Origin: Solimonas fluminis
GTDB lineage: Bacteria > Pseudomonadota > Gammaproteobacteria > Nevskiales > Nevskiaceae
NCBI RefSeq assembly: GCF_002930645.1
Contig: NZ_PSNW01000001.1
Location: 674,600-738,599 of the forward strand
Direction: 5' to 3'
Length of the DNA: 64,000 nucleotides
Shown here: piece by piece, positions 25,782 through 36,211 of the stretch
How positions within the stretch are numbered: position 1 is the stretch's first letter
How the letters are laid out: every line of letters starts with the position of its first letter
Notes under the pieces: model-generated
The model's input: the letters and a program-made list of their open reading frames with translations, nothing else
Told to the model about the DNA's origin: nothing
Databases searched by the model: none
Position numbers and translations under genes: made by a program

Positions 25782-26371
25782 TGACGCCCGTCATCAAGTT
25801 CTGCAACGTCTGCGGCCACGGCGTGGACCTGCGCGTGCCGCCGGACGATCATCTCGAGCGCCACGTCTGCGGCCACTGCGGCAACATCCAGTACCTCAAC
25901 CCCAAGGCCATCGTCGGCATCGTGCCGGAGGCCGAGGATGGCCGCGTGCTGATGTGCCGCCGCAACATCGAACCGCGCCTGGGCCTGTGGACCTTTCCCG
26001 CCGGCTTCATGGAACTGGGCGAAACCAGCGGCGACGGCGCGGCACGCGAGGCGCGCGAGGAAGCGCAGGCCGAGGTCGAGCCGCTGGAACTGATCGCCGT
26101 CATCAACGTGCCCTACGTCAGCCAGGTCTACCTGATCCACCGCGGCCGCCTGCGCGGCACGCATTTCGGACCCACCGCCGAAAGCTCGGAGGTACGGCTG
26201 ATGAGCGAGGGCGAGATCCCCTGGGACGACATCGCCTTTCCCACGATCTGGCACAGCCTGAAGTTCTTCTTCGAGGACCGCCGCCGCGGCCGCTACGAAA
26301 CGCACAGCCTCGATCTGAAGTACCGCCCGCGCCCGCCGCAGCGCGCCGAAATCAGCGGCGGCAACATCTAG
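25781..26371 (+). CDS. Zinc-ribbon NUDIX hydrolase
   Basis: A 196-residue protein. A two-knuckle zinc ribbon (Cys8/11 and Cys30/33) precedes a NUDIX domain with box GFMELGETSGDGAAREAREE. The box keeps the metal-binding REAREE glutamates but ends AQ where most families have AG. Related proteins are annotated as ADP-ribose or NAD(H) pyrophosphatases; the exact substrate is open. Translation is coupled to the L,D-transpeptidase by a TGATG overlap, an unexpected pairing of a cytoplasmic housekeeping hydrolase with a wall enzyme. Confidence 0.9.
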   Translation: MTPVIKFCNVCGHGVDLRVPPDDHLERHVCGHCGNIQYLNPKAIVGIVPEAEDGRVLMCRRNIEPRLGLWTFPAGFMELGETSGDGAAREAREEAQAEVEPLELIAVINVPYVSQVYLIHRGRLRGTHFGPTAESSEVRLMSEGEIPWDDIAFPTIWHSLKFFFEDRRRGRYETHSLDLKYRPRPPQRAEISGGNI

Positions 26372-26384
26372 GCTCCCGCGTCAT

Positions 26385-26418
26385 CCCCCATATCGGGGGC
26401 ATGCCCCCGATATGGGGG
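26385..26418. repeat. Perfect 16-bp palindrome after the NUDIX gene
   Basis: CCCCCATATCGGGGGC-AT-GCCCCCGATATGGGGG is a perfect hairpin. The half motif CCGATATGGG appears again immediately after (26427-26436) in CACCGATATGGGTG. There is no T-run, so it may be a REP-like element or operator rather than a classical terminator. Confidence 0.7.
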
Positions 26419-26508
26419 AGAGCCACCGATATGGGTGGAAACAGATCGGCACCGTCTCCGTAAATTTGCCCGCACCCAGACCGGGTGGACCAGTTTCCGG
26501 AGAACCTG

Positions 26509-27636
26509 ATGAACAACACGACAAAGGCGACGCTGCGCATGACGGCGCTGGCCGCGATGGTGGCGATGAGCGGGATGATGGCGGGCTGCACCGACGACGA
26601 TGACGGCGGCCCCGGCGGTTCGGGTGGCGGCGGCGGTGGCGGTGCCGGCGGCTCCGGCGATGCGGTCAGCTTCTCCGGCACCAACGGTCCAGCCTCGGCC
26701 GTCTCGCAGGCCCTGTCGCTGTCGAGCTTCGCGGCCCAGGCCGCGGCCGTGGCCGGCAGCATTGCTCCCGCGGCGCCCGCAGCGGCGGCGGAGGCCAAGG
26801 CCACGGACGGTCCCTGCACCGAAGGCGGCTCCTTCACCAATCGCGCCAGCAGCAACGGCACCAATCCGAACGTGCCCTTCGAAGGCGCCGCATCCACCCA
26901 GTTCAGCCTCGGCGGCGCCGACTTCAGCAACTGCGTGATCGCGGCGTCCTCGGGCAGCAACGGCGGCATCACGGTCGACAGCAAGACGCTCATCAACGGC
27001 CCGATCACCAGCGGCTCGGCCAGCGGTCTGGCCTTCGTCTCGATCGGCGACTCCGACAGCAAGACGCTCGACTACGTCATCGACGTGAAGTCCAGCGGCA
27101 CGGCAGGCGGCCAGTCCTTCAACGCCACCTCCAAGGCCACGCTGAGCCAGTTCTACCGCTTCGACATCAAGTCGATCACCGGCGGCTCCGAGCAGCAGCT
27201 GTTCAGCGTCTTCAAGTTCAAAGCCCAATCGACCGGCTCCTCCGGCGGCCAGACCGGCTCCGGCGGCGCGACCGGACTGGTGCGCTACGGCAAGAGCCTG
27301 AGCGACCGCTTCAAGTTCGTCAGCAACGCCGAAGGCTTCTCGATGAACGGCAGCTACTTCTACGACCTGACCACCTGCTCGGGTGAAGTCACCGTAGCCA
27401 CCGAAGAGCCCCTGACGGTCTCCCCCTCGGGCCTGTCGGCCGGCCGCCTCAAGCTGACCGCGGGCGGTCAGTCGGTGACCGTCAGCTACGACAACGGCAG
27501 CGTGATCTACAACGAAGGCAAGGCCGACCAGAAGGTCTTCACGGCCCAGGAAGCGGCCCAGGCCGCGTCGTCCAACGTCTGCGCCGGCGCCCTGGGGCTG
27601 ACCCCGGCCGCCGCGCTGGCCTACCTGCCGCGCTGA
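26509..27636 (+). CDS. Gly/Ser-rich lipoprotein, function unknown
   Basis: A 375-residue predicted lipoprotein. ATG 26509 has CGGAG eight nt upstream. The signal ends in lipobox MAGC (Cys27), followed by an acidic run (TDDDD) and a poly-Gly/Ser linker (residues 33-50). The remainder is Ser/Thr/Ala/Gly-rich and probably beta-structured, with two cysteine pairs that could form disulfides. I recognise no family. It lies alone between the palindrome at 26385 and its own terminator. Composition suggests a surface or periplasmic structural protein. Confidence 0.8.
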   Translation: MNNTTKATLRMTALAAMVAMSGMMAGCTDDDDGGPGGSGGGGGGGAGGSGDAVSFSGTNGPASAVSQALSLSSFAAQAAAVAGSIAPAAPAAAAEAKATDGPCTEGGSFTNRASSNGTNPNVPFEGAASTQFSLGGADFSNCVIAASSGSNGGITVDSKTLINGPITSGSASGLAFVSIGDSDSKTLDYVIDVKSSGTAGGQSFNATSKATLSQFYRFDIKSITGGSEQQLFSVFKFKAQSTGSSGGQTGSGGATGLVRYGKSLSDRFKFVSNAEGFSMNGSYFYDLTTCSGEVTVATEEPLTVSPSGLSAGRLKLTAGGQSVTVSYDNGSVIYNEGKADQKVFTAQEAAQAASSNVCAGALGLTPAAALAYLPR

Positions 27637-27653
27637 TCGCCACCGTCGTGCCC

Positions 27654-27687
27654 GGAAGCCCCGCCCCCGGCGGGGCTTCCCTTTTTT
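27654..27687 (+). terminator. Intrinsic terminator of the Gly-rich lipoprotein gene
   Basis: A 12-bp stem GGAAGCCCCGCC/GGCGGGGCTTCC (27654-27665, 27669-27680) with a CCC loop, followed by CTTTTTT. Confidence 0.93.
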
Positions 27688-27796
27688 GGCCGCCCCGGGG
27701 GCCGCGCCGACCAGTCCGGACGGACGACCCCGCGGGCGTTGCAGTTTCGTTTAAAATACGCCCCCCGATTGTCCCAGCCGCCCTGAAGTAGAAGCC

Positions 27797-28120
27797 ATGA
27801 CCTTCGTCGTTACCGAAAACTGCATCAAGTGCAAATACACCGACTGCGTGGAAGTCTGCCCGGTCGACTGTTTCCACGAAGGCCCCAATTTCCTGGTGAT
27901 CGACCCCGAGGAGTGCATCGACTGCACCCTGTGCGAGCCGGAATGCCCGGCCGAAGCCATCTTTGCCGAGGACGACCTGCCCGCCGACCAGGCCCAGTTC
28001 AAGCAGATCAACGCCGAGCTGACCAAGATCTGGCCGGTGATCACCGAGAAGAAGGACATGGCCCCCGACGCCAAGGAATGGGACGGCAAGCCGGGCAAGC
28101 TGGCCCAGCTCGAGCGCTAG
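27797..28120 (+). CDS. fdxA: 7Fe ferredoxin (FdxA)
   Basis: A 107-residue ferredoxin. After Met removal the cysteines fall at 8, 11, 16, 20, 24, 39, 42, 45 and 49, identical to Azotobacter ferredoxin I, which binds one [3Fe-4S] and one [4Fe-4S] cluster. It transfers low-potential electrons; partners are not indicated by context. A TAAAAT -10-like box lies at 27752-27757, giving a leader of about 35 nt. A strong terminator follows. Confidence 0.97.
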   Translation: MTFVVTENCIKCKYTDCVEVCPVDCFHEGPNFLVIDPEECIDCTLCEPECPAEAIFAEDDLPADQAQFKQINAELTKIWPVITEKKDMAPDAKEWDGKPGKLAQLER

Positions 28121-28144
28121 TCCATTCCGGCCCGCGGGCCGACG

Positions 28145-28177
28145 AACGCGGCGGGCCTCCGGTCCGCCGCGTTTTTT
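28145..28177 (+). terminator. Intrinsic terminator of fdxA
   Basis: A 13-bp stem AACGCGGCGGGCC/GGTCCGCCGCGTT (28145-28157, 28161-28173; one G-T pair) with a TCC loop and a run of six T. Confidence 0.92.
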
Positions 28178-28359
28178 GTTGCCCCATGCCCGCCTGGACC
28201 GGCGCCCCCGGAAATTGAAGGACGCCCCGTTCATCGGAGCCGGCGCAGACAAAGAGGAAATTCCTCTCCGATTCCCCGCAAGCATCGGCCCTGTTCCCTT
28301 CTTCCTCCGGGAGACGGGTTGGGCAAGGCAAGGGAAACCCGGCAGGCCGGCGAAGAGCC

Positions 28360-28416
28360 TGTAGGAGCCCGCTTGCCGGCGACGCCGACCTTGTCGCCGG
28401 CAAGCGGGCTCCTGCA
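28360..28416. repeat. REP-type long hairpin
   Basis: 24-nt arms at 28360-28383 and 28393-28416 (TGTAGGAGCCCGCTTG... and its near-perfect complement, one mismatch) around a 9-nt loop. The TGTAGGAG opening is typical of REP elements of Pseudomonas and Xanthomonas. The stretch 28178-28359 before it contains no gene I can support. Confidence 0.8.
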
Positions 28417-28430
28417 CCGGCGCCGATACG

Positions 28431-28460
28431 GAAAAAGCCCGCCGGAAGGCGGGCTTTTTC
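28431..28460. terminator. Bidirectional terminator at the end of the argG transcript
   Basis: GAAAAAGCCCGCC-GGAA-GGCGGGCTTTTTC is a perfect palindrome with A/T runs on both sides. It is the first clear terminator downstream of argG (minus strand), after about 660 bp of tandem repeats. Confidence 0.93.
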
Positions 28461-29126
28461 ATGCAGCCAGGCAGCGCCTCAGGCCTTGCGGTCGCGCTTG
28501 GCGCCGGTACGCAGACGCAGCGCGTTCAGGCAGTTGAAGCCCTCGGCGTCCCTCTGGTTGTGCGGTGCGCAGCCCGGCGAGGGGCCCCATGCCAACAGGC
28601 ATGGGGATCGACGGCCGCGGAGTCACCGCGGCTTACAACCTCAGGCCTTGCGGTCGCGCTTGGCGCCGGTACGCAGACGCAGCGCGTTCAGGCGGATGAA
28701 GCCCTCGGCGTCCTTCTGGTTGTGCGGTGCGCAGCCCGGCGAGGGGCCCCATGCCAACAGGCATGGGGATCGACGGCCGCGGAGTCACCGCGGCTTACAA
28801 CCTCAGGCCTTGCGGTCGCGCTTGGCGCCGGTACGCAGACGCAGCGCGTTCAGGCGGATGAAGCCCTCGGCGTCCTTCTGGTTGTGCGGTGCGCAGCCCG
28901 GCGAGGGGCCCCATGCCAACAGGCATGGGGATCGACGGCCGCGGAGTCACCGCGGCTTACAACCTCAGGCCTTGCGGTCGCGCTTGGCGCCGGTACGCAG
29001 ACGCAGCGCGTTCAGGCGGATGAAGCCCTCGGCGTCCTTCTGGTTGTGCGGTGCGCAGCCCGGCGAGGGGCCCCATGCCAACAGGCATGGGGATCGACGG
29101 CCGCGGAGTCACCGCGGCTTACAACC

Positions 29127-30341
<1,215 letters not shown>

Positions 30342-30495
30342 GGTTTTCTTGAACCGGGGTCAGAGGAAAAAGCGCGCGGATTTTGCCTGAAACGCCGGCG
30401 GCCCGCATGCGCGGCCCCACGGCAGGCCCGGAATCGGGGAAAATACCGGGCCGCGCGCCCCAAGGGGCCGCGCACGCCGCCATCCGGAACCCGCC

Positions 30496-31176
30496 TTGAA
30501 CGACCAGACCGCCCCCGCCCCTGCCCCTCGGCCGCCCAAGCTCGGCCACCGCTTCCGCGGCTTCCTGCCCGTGGTGGTGGACGTGGAGACCGGCGGATTC
30601 AACGCCCAGACCGACGCCCTGCTGGAGATCGCCGCAGTGATCCTGGGGGTGGACGAGAACGGCGACCTGGTGCGCCGCCAGACCGTGTTCTCGCACGTGA
30701 CCCCCTTCCCGGGAGCCAACCTGGAAAAGGCCTCGATGGAGATCAACGGCATCAAGGTCGACAACCCGCTGCGCCTGGCGCGGCCGGAGGCCGAGGCCCT
30801 GGCCCATATCTTCAAGCCGATCCGCCAAGCGGTCTCGGAGAACGGCTGCACCCGCGCCATCCTGGTCGGCCACAACGCCCATTTCGACCTGGGCTTCCTC
30901 AACGCCGCCATCGCCCGCACCGGCATCAAGCGCAGCCCCTTCCACCCCTTCTCGGCCTTCGACACCGTGACCCTGGCCGGCGCCATGCTCGGCCAGACCG
31001 TGCTGGCGCGCTCGCTGCAGGTGGCGGGCCTGGGCCACGACCAGAGCGAGGCGCACTCGGCGATCTACGACGCCGAGAAGACCGCCGACCTGTTCTGCCT
31101 GCTGGTCAACCGCCTCAAGGGCCTGATGCCCGCCGACGACGGCGGCGCCCCCGAGGACGCCGGGGAGCCGGCGTGA
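30496..31176 (+). CDS. rnt: Ribonuclease T
   Basis: A 226-residue DEDDh exonuclease that trims 3' ends of tRNA and other stable RNAs. Exo I is [10 protein letters not shown] (Asp29, Glu31), Exo II is [12 protein letters not shown] and Exo III is [14 protein letters not shown] with the catalytic His and Asp. The start appears to be TTG 30496 with GGA eight nt upstream; no ATG precedes the Exo I motif. Length fits RNase T. Divergent from argG, and followed by opgG after 113 bp. Confidence 0.95.
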   Translation: MNDQTAPAPAPRPPKLGHRFRGFLPVVVDVETGGFNAQTDALLEIAAVILGVDENGDLVRRQTVFSHVTPFPGANLEKASMEINGIKVDNPLRLARPEAEALAHIFKPIRQAVSENGCTRAILVGHNAHFDLGFLNAAIARTGIKRSPFHPFSAFDTVTLAGAMLGQTVLARSLQVAGLGHDQSEAHSAIYDAEKTADLFCLLVNRLKGLMPADDGGAPEDAGEPA

Positions 31177-31289
31177 ACCGCTCCCTGCCGTGCCGGGCCG
31201 TGTTCAGCCCGGAGCAAGGCCTTGCCCTGCAAGCTCCTGCGTTCTTTTAGAATCGCGCGCAAAACCCGCATTCCAGCCCGCCCGCCCTG

Positions 31290-32807
31290 ATGCCGACCCT
31301 GTCCCGCTGCCTGCTGACGATGCTCCTCGCCCTGGCGCTGGCCGGCCCGGCGCAGGCCTTCAGCTTCAATGACGTCACCCGGCGCGCGCAGGCCCTGTCC
31401 GAGCGCTCCTACGAGAAGCCGGACACCCGGCTGCCCAAGGAGCTGGCCGACCTCGGCTACGACCAGTACCGCGACATCCGCTTCCGCCAGGACCAGTCGC
31501 TGTGGCGCAAGGCCAAGCTGCCCTTCGAGCTGCAGTTCTTCCATCCGGGCCTGTATTACAACCAGGAAGTGAAGATCAACCTGATCACGGCGCAGGGCGT
31601 CACGCCGTTCCGCTTCAACCCGGACTATTTCGACTACGGCCGCAACAACGTCGACCGGGCAAAGTTCAAGGACCTGGGCTACGCCGGCTTCCGCGCGCAC
31701 TTCGCGCTGAACTCCAAGGCCTACAAGGACGAGCTGATCGTCTTCCTCGGCGCCAGCTACTTCCGCGCCCTGGGCAAGGGACAGCGCTATGGCCTGTCGG
31801 CCCGCGCGCTGGCGGTCGACACCGGCCTGATGTCGGGCGAGGAGTTCCCCCACTTCAACGAATTCTGGGTGCAGGCGCCGAAGGCCGGCGACCAGGAACT
31901 GCTGATCTACGCCCTGCTGGATTCCAAGCGCCTGTCCGGTGCCTACCAGTTCCGCATCAAGCCCGGCGACACCACCCAGATCGAGGTGAAGAGCCGCGTC
32001 TACCTGCGCGAGGAGGTCGGCAAGCTGGGCGTGGCGCCCCTGACCAGCATGTACCTGTTCGGCGAGAACCAGCCGAACCAGAACGCCGACTACCGCCCCG
32101 AGGTCCACGACTCCGACGGGCTGCTGGTGCAGACCGACAAGGAGTGGCTGTGGCGGCCGCTGTCCAACCCGCGGCGCCTGCTCATCACCTCCTTCAGCAC
32201 CTCCGGTCCCAAGGGCTACGGCCTGATGCAGCGCGACCGCGACTTCCGCCGCTACGAGGACCTGGAGGCACACTACGAGCAGCGCCCCAGCGCCTGGGTG
32301 GAACCCCGGGGCAACTGGGGGCCCGGACGGGTCGAACTGGTACAGATTCCGACGCCCGACGAGACCAACGACAACATCGTGGCCTACTGGGTGCCGGAAC
32401 AGCTGCCCTCGCCGGGCAAGCCGCTGGACCTGGAGTACACGCTGCACTGGCAGAAGAACAAGGAAACCCGGCCGGAGGGCCTGGCCCGGGTGGTGCAATC
32501 GCGCTTCGGCCACGGCCTGACCCGCGGCCCCGACGACAGCGTCCGCTTCCATATCGATTTCGAGGGGGGTGCCCTGCCGGACCTGCCGGACGACGCCAAG
32601 CTGGTCGGCGGCATCTGGGTGGGCGACAACGGCGAACTGCTGGAGCGCCAGACCTACCGCAACGGCGTCACCGGCGGCTGGCGCATCAGCCTGCGCGTCA
32701 AGCGCCAGGACCCGGAGAAACCCCTGGAGATGCGGGCCGTGCTGCGCAACGACAAGGACACGCTCTCCGAGACCTGGAGCTACATCCTGCCCGGCGAGCC
32801 GAAGTAG
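31290..32807 (+). CDS. opgG: Glucan biosynthesis periplasmic protein OpgG (MdoG)
   Basis: A 505-residue periplasmic protein. Signal peptide cleavage follows AQA (residue 23). The family signature regions (HPGLYYNQEVKINLI, FRFNPDYFDYG, GFRAHFALN, FLGASYFRALGKGQRYGLSARALAVDT) are present. OpgG works with OpgH to make branched osmoregulated periplasmic glucans. A TAGAAT -10-like element lies about 35 bp upstream (31247-31252). opgH follows after 15 bp, the usual operon order. Confidence 0.97.
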   Translation: MPTLSRCLLTMLLALALAGPAQAFSFNDVTRRAQALSERSYEKPDTRLPKELADLGYDQYRDIRFRQDQSLWRKAKLPFELQFFHPGLYYNQEVKINLITAQGVTPFRFNPDYFDYGRNNVDRAKFKDLGYAGFRAHFALNSKAYKDELIVFLGASYFRALGKGQRYGLSARALAVDTGLMSGEEFPHFNEFWVQAPKAGDQELLIYALLDSKRLSGAYQFRIKPGDTTQIEVKSRVYLREEVGKLGVAPLTSMYLFGENQPNQNADYRPEVHDSDGLLVQTDKEWLWRPLSNPRRLLITSFSTSGPKGYGLMQRDRDFRRYEDLEAHYEQRPSAWVEPRGNWGPGRVELVQIPTPDETNDNIVAYWVPEQLPSPGKPLDLEYTLHWQKNKETRPEGLARVVQSRFGHGLTRGPDDSVRFHIDFEGGALPDLPDDAKLVGGIWVGDNGELLERQTYRNGVTGGWRISLRVKRQDPEKPLEMRAVLRNDKDTLSETWSYILPGEPK

Positions 32808-32822
32808 GGACGGGATCGATCC

Positions 32823-35342
32823 GTGAGCTCCGCCGAGCCCCTGCGCGCCCGAGTCGACGACTACCTCGCCCGCCTGCCGCTGGAACCGGCGCAGGCGGAA
32901 CTGCTGCGCACCCGCGCCGACGCCCTGCTGCGGCGCCACCCCACCCCGGACGCCGCGGCGGTCTTCAGCGAGCTGCACGAGGCCCTGGGCGGCGAAACCC
33001 CGCCGCAGGACGCTCCGTCGCTGGCCTCGCTGGAGGCGCGGCTGCAGCGCCTGGGCGCCGGCCATCCCCGGCGCGGCGACGAAGCCCTGGAGCACGCCTT
33101 CCAGCATGACCGCCAGGGCCGCGTGCGCCTGGTGTCGACGCCGCCGATGCGGCGCGCCTCGATGGTGCCGCGCCCCTGGGACCGCAACCCGCTGCGGCGC
33201 CTCTGGCACTGGCTGGGCGACCGCCTCGGCCGCGAGCGGCCGCACCTGCAGTCGCGCGATGAACCGCTGGTGCCGGATTCGCCGGTGACCCAGGCCCCCT
33301 GGCGCAATGCCGGCCGCAACCGCCGCCTGCTGCTGCTGGCCCTGGTGCTGGCCCAGACCTATGTCGCCAGCTACTTCATGATGGCGGTGCTGCCCTATCA
33401 CGGCCGCCATTACCTGGAGATGGCGCTGCTGGCGGTCTACGCCGTGCTGTTCGCCTGGATCTCCGCCGGGTTCTGGACCGCGATGATGGGCTTCTGGGTG
33501 CTGCTGTGGGGCCGCGACAAGTACGCGATCTCGGCCAGCGCCGCGCCGGACGCACCGCTGCCGCCCAAGTCGCGCACGGCGATCCTGGTGCCGATCTGCA
33601 ACGAGGACGTGGTGCGGGTCTTCGCCGGCCTGCGCGCCACCTATGACTCGCTGGCCCGGGCCGGGGTGCGCGAGCACTTCGACTTCTACATCCTCAGCGA
33701 CACCTCCAAGGCCGACGTGCGCGTCGCCGAGCTGGACGCCTGGCTCAGGCTCTGCCGCGAGGTGGACGGCTTCGGCCACATCTTCTACCGCCTGCGCCGC
33801 CACCGCATCAAGAAGAAGGCGGGCAACGTCGCCGACTGGTGCCGCCGCTGGGGCAGCCTGTACCGCTACATGGTCATCCTGGACGCCGACAGCGTGATGT
33901 CCGGCGACTGCCTCAGGCGCCTGGTGCAGCTGATGGAAGCCAATCCCGGCGCCGGCATCATCCAGACCGCGCCTCGCGCCGCCGGACGCGAGACGCTGTA
34001 TGCGCGCATCCAGCAGTTCGCCACCCGCGTCTACGGCCCGCTGTTCACCTCGGGCCTGCATTTCTGGCAGCTGGGCGAAAGCCACTACTGGGGCCACAAC
34101 GCCATCATCCGCGTGGCGCCGTTCATGAAGCATTGCGCCCTCGGCAGCCTGCCGGGCAAGGGCGCCCTGTCGGGCGCGATCATGTCGCACGACTTCGTCG
34201 AGGCGGCCCTGATGCGCCGCGCCGGCTGGTCGGTATGGATCGCCTACGACCTGCCGGGCTCCTTCGAGGAAATGCCCCCCGCCCTGCTCGACGAACTCAA
34301 GCGCGACCAGCGCTGGTGCCAGGGCAACCTGCAGAACTTCCGCCTGTTCTTCACCTCGGGCCTGCACCCGGCGCACCGCGCGGTGTTCATGACCGGCGTG
34401 ATGGCCTACCTGTCGGCGCCGCTGTGGTTCCTGCTGCTGATCCTGTCCACCGCCGCATTGGCCATGAGCGTGCACGTGGAGCCGCAGTACTTCACCGAGC
34501 CCTACCAGCTGTTCCCCAACTGGCCGGAATGGCATCCGGAATGGGCCCTGCGCCTGTTCGGCGCCACCATGACCCTGCTGTTCCTGCCCAAGATCCTCAG
34601 CGCCGTGCTGATCCTGTTCCGGCGCCAGGACCTGAAGCTGCACGGCGGCCCCGGCCGCCTCGGCGCCAGCCTGCTGCTGGAGATGCTGTTCTCCGCCGTG
34701 CTGGCGCCGGTGCGCATGCTGTTCCACACCCGCTACGTGCTGGGGGCCCTGCTGGGCTTCGCCGTGCAGTGGAAGTCGCCGCCGCGCGACGATGCCGCCA
34801 CGCCCTGGAGCGAGGCCATCAGGCGGCATGGCCTGGGCACGCTGCTGGGCCTGGGCTGGGGCGCCTACGTCTACACCCTGGACAAGGACTTCCTGTGGTG
34901 GCTGCTGCCGGTGGTCGGCAGCCTGGTGATCGCGATCCCGGTCTCGGTCTGGAGCTCGCGCTCCGGCATCGGCCGCTGGTTCCGCCAGCGCCGCCTGTTC
35001 CTGATCCCGGAAGAGTCCTTCCCGCCGCGGGAACTGCGCTGGCTGCGCGCGGGCCTGCGCCGCAACGGCGCCGAGCCGCCGGATTTCCGCCTGGCGGTGA
35101 CCGATCCGCTGGTCAACGCCCTGTCCTGCGCCTTCGGCATGCCGCGCGAGATGCAGCCGGAGGAGATGCGGCGCCACCGCGGCCTGCTCGTGCAAAAAGC
35201 ACTGGCCCGCGGCCCGTCCGGCCTGAACGATGCCGAACGCAACTTGTTGCTGTCCGACCCGGTCTCTCTATCGCGCCTGCACGGTCTGGCATGGACCGCG
35301 CCGGAGGCATCGCCGGAATGGACTCCAGCGTCACCGAACTGA
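32823..35342 (+). CDS. opgH: Glucan glucosyltransferase OpgH (MdoH)
   Basis: An 839-residue inner-membrane glycosyltransferase (E. coli 847). It starts at GTG 32823. The cytoplasmic N-terminal region (1-160) precedes two TM helices. The GT2 catalytic domain carries VILDADSVMSGD (DxD), and QRWCQGNLQNF (QxxRW-type), followed by at least four further TM helices. It polymerises UDP-glucose into the linear backbone of periplasmic glucans and extrudes it to OpgG. The C-terminal tail after residue 740 is cytoplasmic and Arg-rich. Confidence 0.97.
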   Translation: MSSAEPLRARVDDYLARLPLEPAQAELLRTRADALLRRHPTPDAAAVFSELHEALGGETPPQDAPSLASLEARLQRLGAGHPRRGDEALEHAFQHDRQGRVRLVSTPPMRRASMVPRPWDRNPLRRLWHWLGDRLGRERPHLQSRDEPLVPDSPVTQAPWRNAGRNRRLLLLALVLAQTYVASYFMMAVLPYHGRHYLEMALLAVYAVLFAWISAGFWTAMMGFWVLLWGRDKYAISASAAPDAPLPPKSRTAILVPICNEDVVRVFAGLRATYDSLARAGVREHFDFYILSDTSKADVRVAELDAWLRLCREVDGFGHIFYRLRRHRIKKKAGNVADWCRRWGSLYRYMVILDADSVMSGDCLRRLVQLMEANPGAGIIQTAPRAAGRETLYARIQQFATRVYGPLFTSGLHFWQLGESHYWGHNAIIRVAPFMKHCALGSLPGKGALSGAIMSHDFVEAALMRRAGWSVWIAYDLPGSFEEMPPALLDELKRDQRWCQGNLQNFRLFFTSGLHPAHRAVFMTGVMAYLSAPLWFLLLILSTAALAMSVHVEPQYFTEPYQLFPNWPEWHPEWALRLFGATMTLLFLPKILSAVLILFRRQDLKLHGGPGRLGASLLLEMLFSAVLAPVRMLFHTRYVLGALLGFAVQWKSPPRDDAATPWSEAIRRHGLGTLLGLGWGAYVYTLDKDFLWWLLPVVGSLVIAIPVSVWSSRSGIGRWFRQRRLFLIPEESFPPRELRWLRAGLRRNGAEPPDFRLAVTDPLVNALSCAFGMPREMQPEEMRRHRGLLVQKALARGPSGLNDAERNLLLSDPVSLSRLHGLAWTAPEASPEWTPASPN

Positions 35343-35348
35343 CATGAC

Positions 35349-35408
35349 GCCGTAATACGGCTTCAACGCGCGGTTCATAGAGTTCGCTCCGTCAAAATAG
35401 GAGCGAAC
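35349..35408 (+). promoter_or_regulatory. Operator-like dyad and RBS-sequestering hairpin before olsB
   Basis: GCCGTA-A-TACGGC (35349-35361) is a perfect dyad just after the opgH stop. GTTCGCTCC (35382-35390) and GGAGCGAAC (35400-35408) form a 9-bp hairpin with a 9-nt loop. GGAG, the only good ribosome site for the next gene (ATG 35412), lies inside the second arm, so folding could block translation. Confidence 0.6.
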
Positions 35409-35411
35409 GGA

Positions 35412-36200
35412 ATGTCCGCAATCATGGAAGGCGACCTCCCGCGCAAGCCGCGCTTCGAGCTGGGCTTCGCGGAGACCGCAGAGGAAGTGCTGGAAACCCA
35501 GCAGCTGCGCTATCGCATCTTCGCCGGCGAGCTCGGCGCGCAGATCGACAGCGGCGCCGAAGGCGTCGACCGTGACCAGTACGATCCGTACTGCCGTCAT
35601 CTGTACGTCCGCGAACTGGAATCCGGCCGCATCATCGCCTGCACCCGCATCCTCACCGACGAGCGCGCGGCCCTGGCCGGCGGCTTCTACTCGGCCGGCG
35701 AGTTCGACCTGGACATGATCAACAGCCTGCCGGGCCGCGTCATGGAGATCGGCCGCACCTGCGTGGATGCCGACTACCGCAGCGGCGCGGTGATCGCGAC
35801 CCTGTGGCAGGGCATCGCCGCCTACATCACCAACGAGGGCTACGACTACCTGTTCGGCTGCGCCTCGATCGGCCTGGAGGACGGCGGCGCCACCGCGCAC
35901 GCGATCCTCGACCAGATCCGCGGCAAGTACCTGGCCCCCGCCGGCCAGCACGTGCGCCCCTACGTCACGCTGCCGGCCGCCGACGCCCGTCCCACCGAGA
36001 AGCCGAAGCTGCCGCCGCTGCTCAAGGCCTACCTCAGCCTGGGCGCCAAGGCTTGCGGCGAGCCCTACTGGGACCAGGACTTCAACTGCGCCGACGTGTT
36101 CATGCTGCTGAACGTGTCGGACCTGCACCCGCGCTACGCGCGCCACTTCCTCGGCAAGAGCGCCGAGGAGACCGCGCCGCTCGCGGCGGGCCACGCCTGA
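35412..36200 (+). CDS. olsB: Ornithine-acyl-ACP N-acyltransferase-like protein (OlsB-type GNAT)
   Basis: A 262-residue acyltransferase of the OlsB/autoinducer-synthase-like GNAT fold. The phrases LRYRIFAGELG, ACTRIL, EIGRTCVDADYRSGAVIATL and FGCASIGLEDGG are typical. OlsB attaches a 3-hydroxyacyl chain to ornithine to make lyso-ornithine lipid. The assignment is supported by the following PlsC-type gene, which fits OlsA. An exosortase-linked GNAT is the alternative but no such system is nearby. The ribosome site is inside a hairpin. Confidence 0.82.
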   Translation: MSAIMEGDLPRKPRFELGFAETAEEVLETQQLRYRIFAGELGAQIDSGAEGVDRDQYDPYCRHLYVRELESGRIIACTRILTDERAALAGGFYSAGEFDLDMINSLPGRVMEIGRTCVDADYRSGAVIATLWQGIAAYITNEGYDYLFGCASIGLEDGGATAHAILDQIRGKYLAPAGQHVRPYVTLPAADARPTEKPKLPPLLKAYLSLGAKACGEPYWDQDFNCADVFMLLNVSDLHPRYARHFLGKSAEETAPLAAGHA

Positions 36201-36211
36201 GGCGCCGTCGC

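Noticed and set aside
31065-35195. 1376-codon minus-strand frame across opgG-opgH
   Set aside because: Antisense to both OpgG and OpgH, which have conserved domains; the frame is low-complexity and without starts or motifs.
35340-35411. Pho box upstream of the OlsB-like gene
   Set aside because: CTGACATGAC near 35338 is only a weak match and not repeated at the right spacing.
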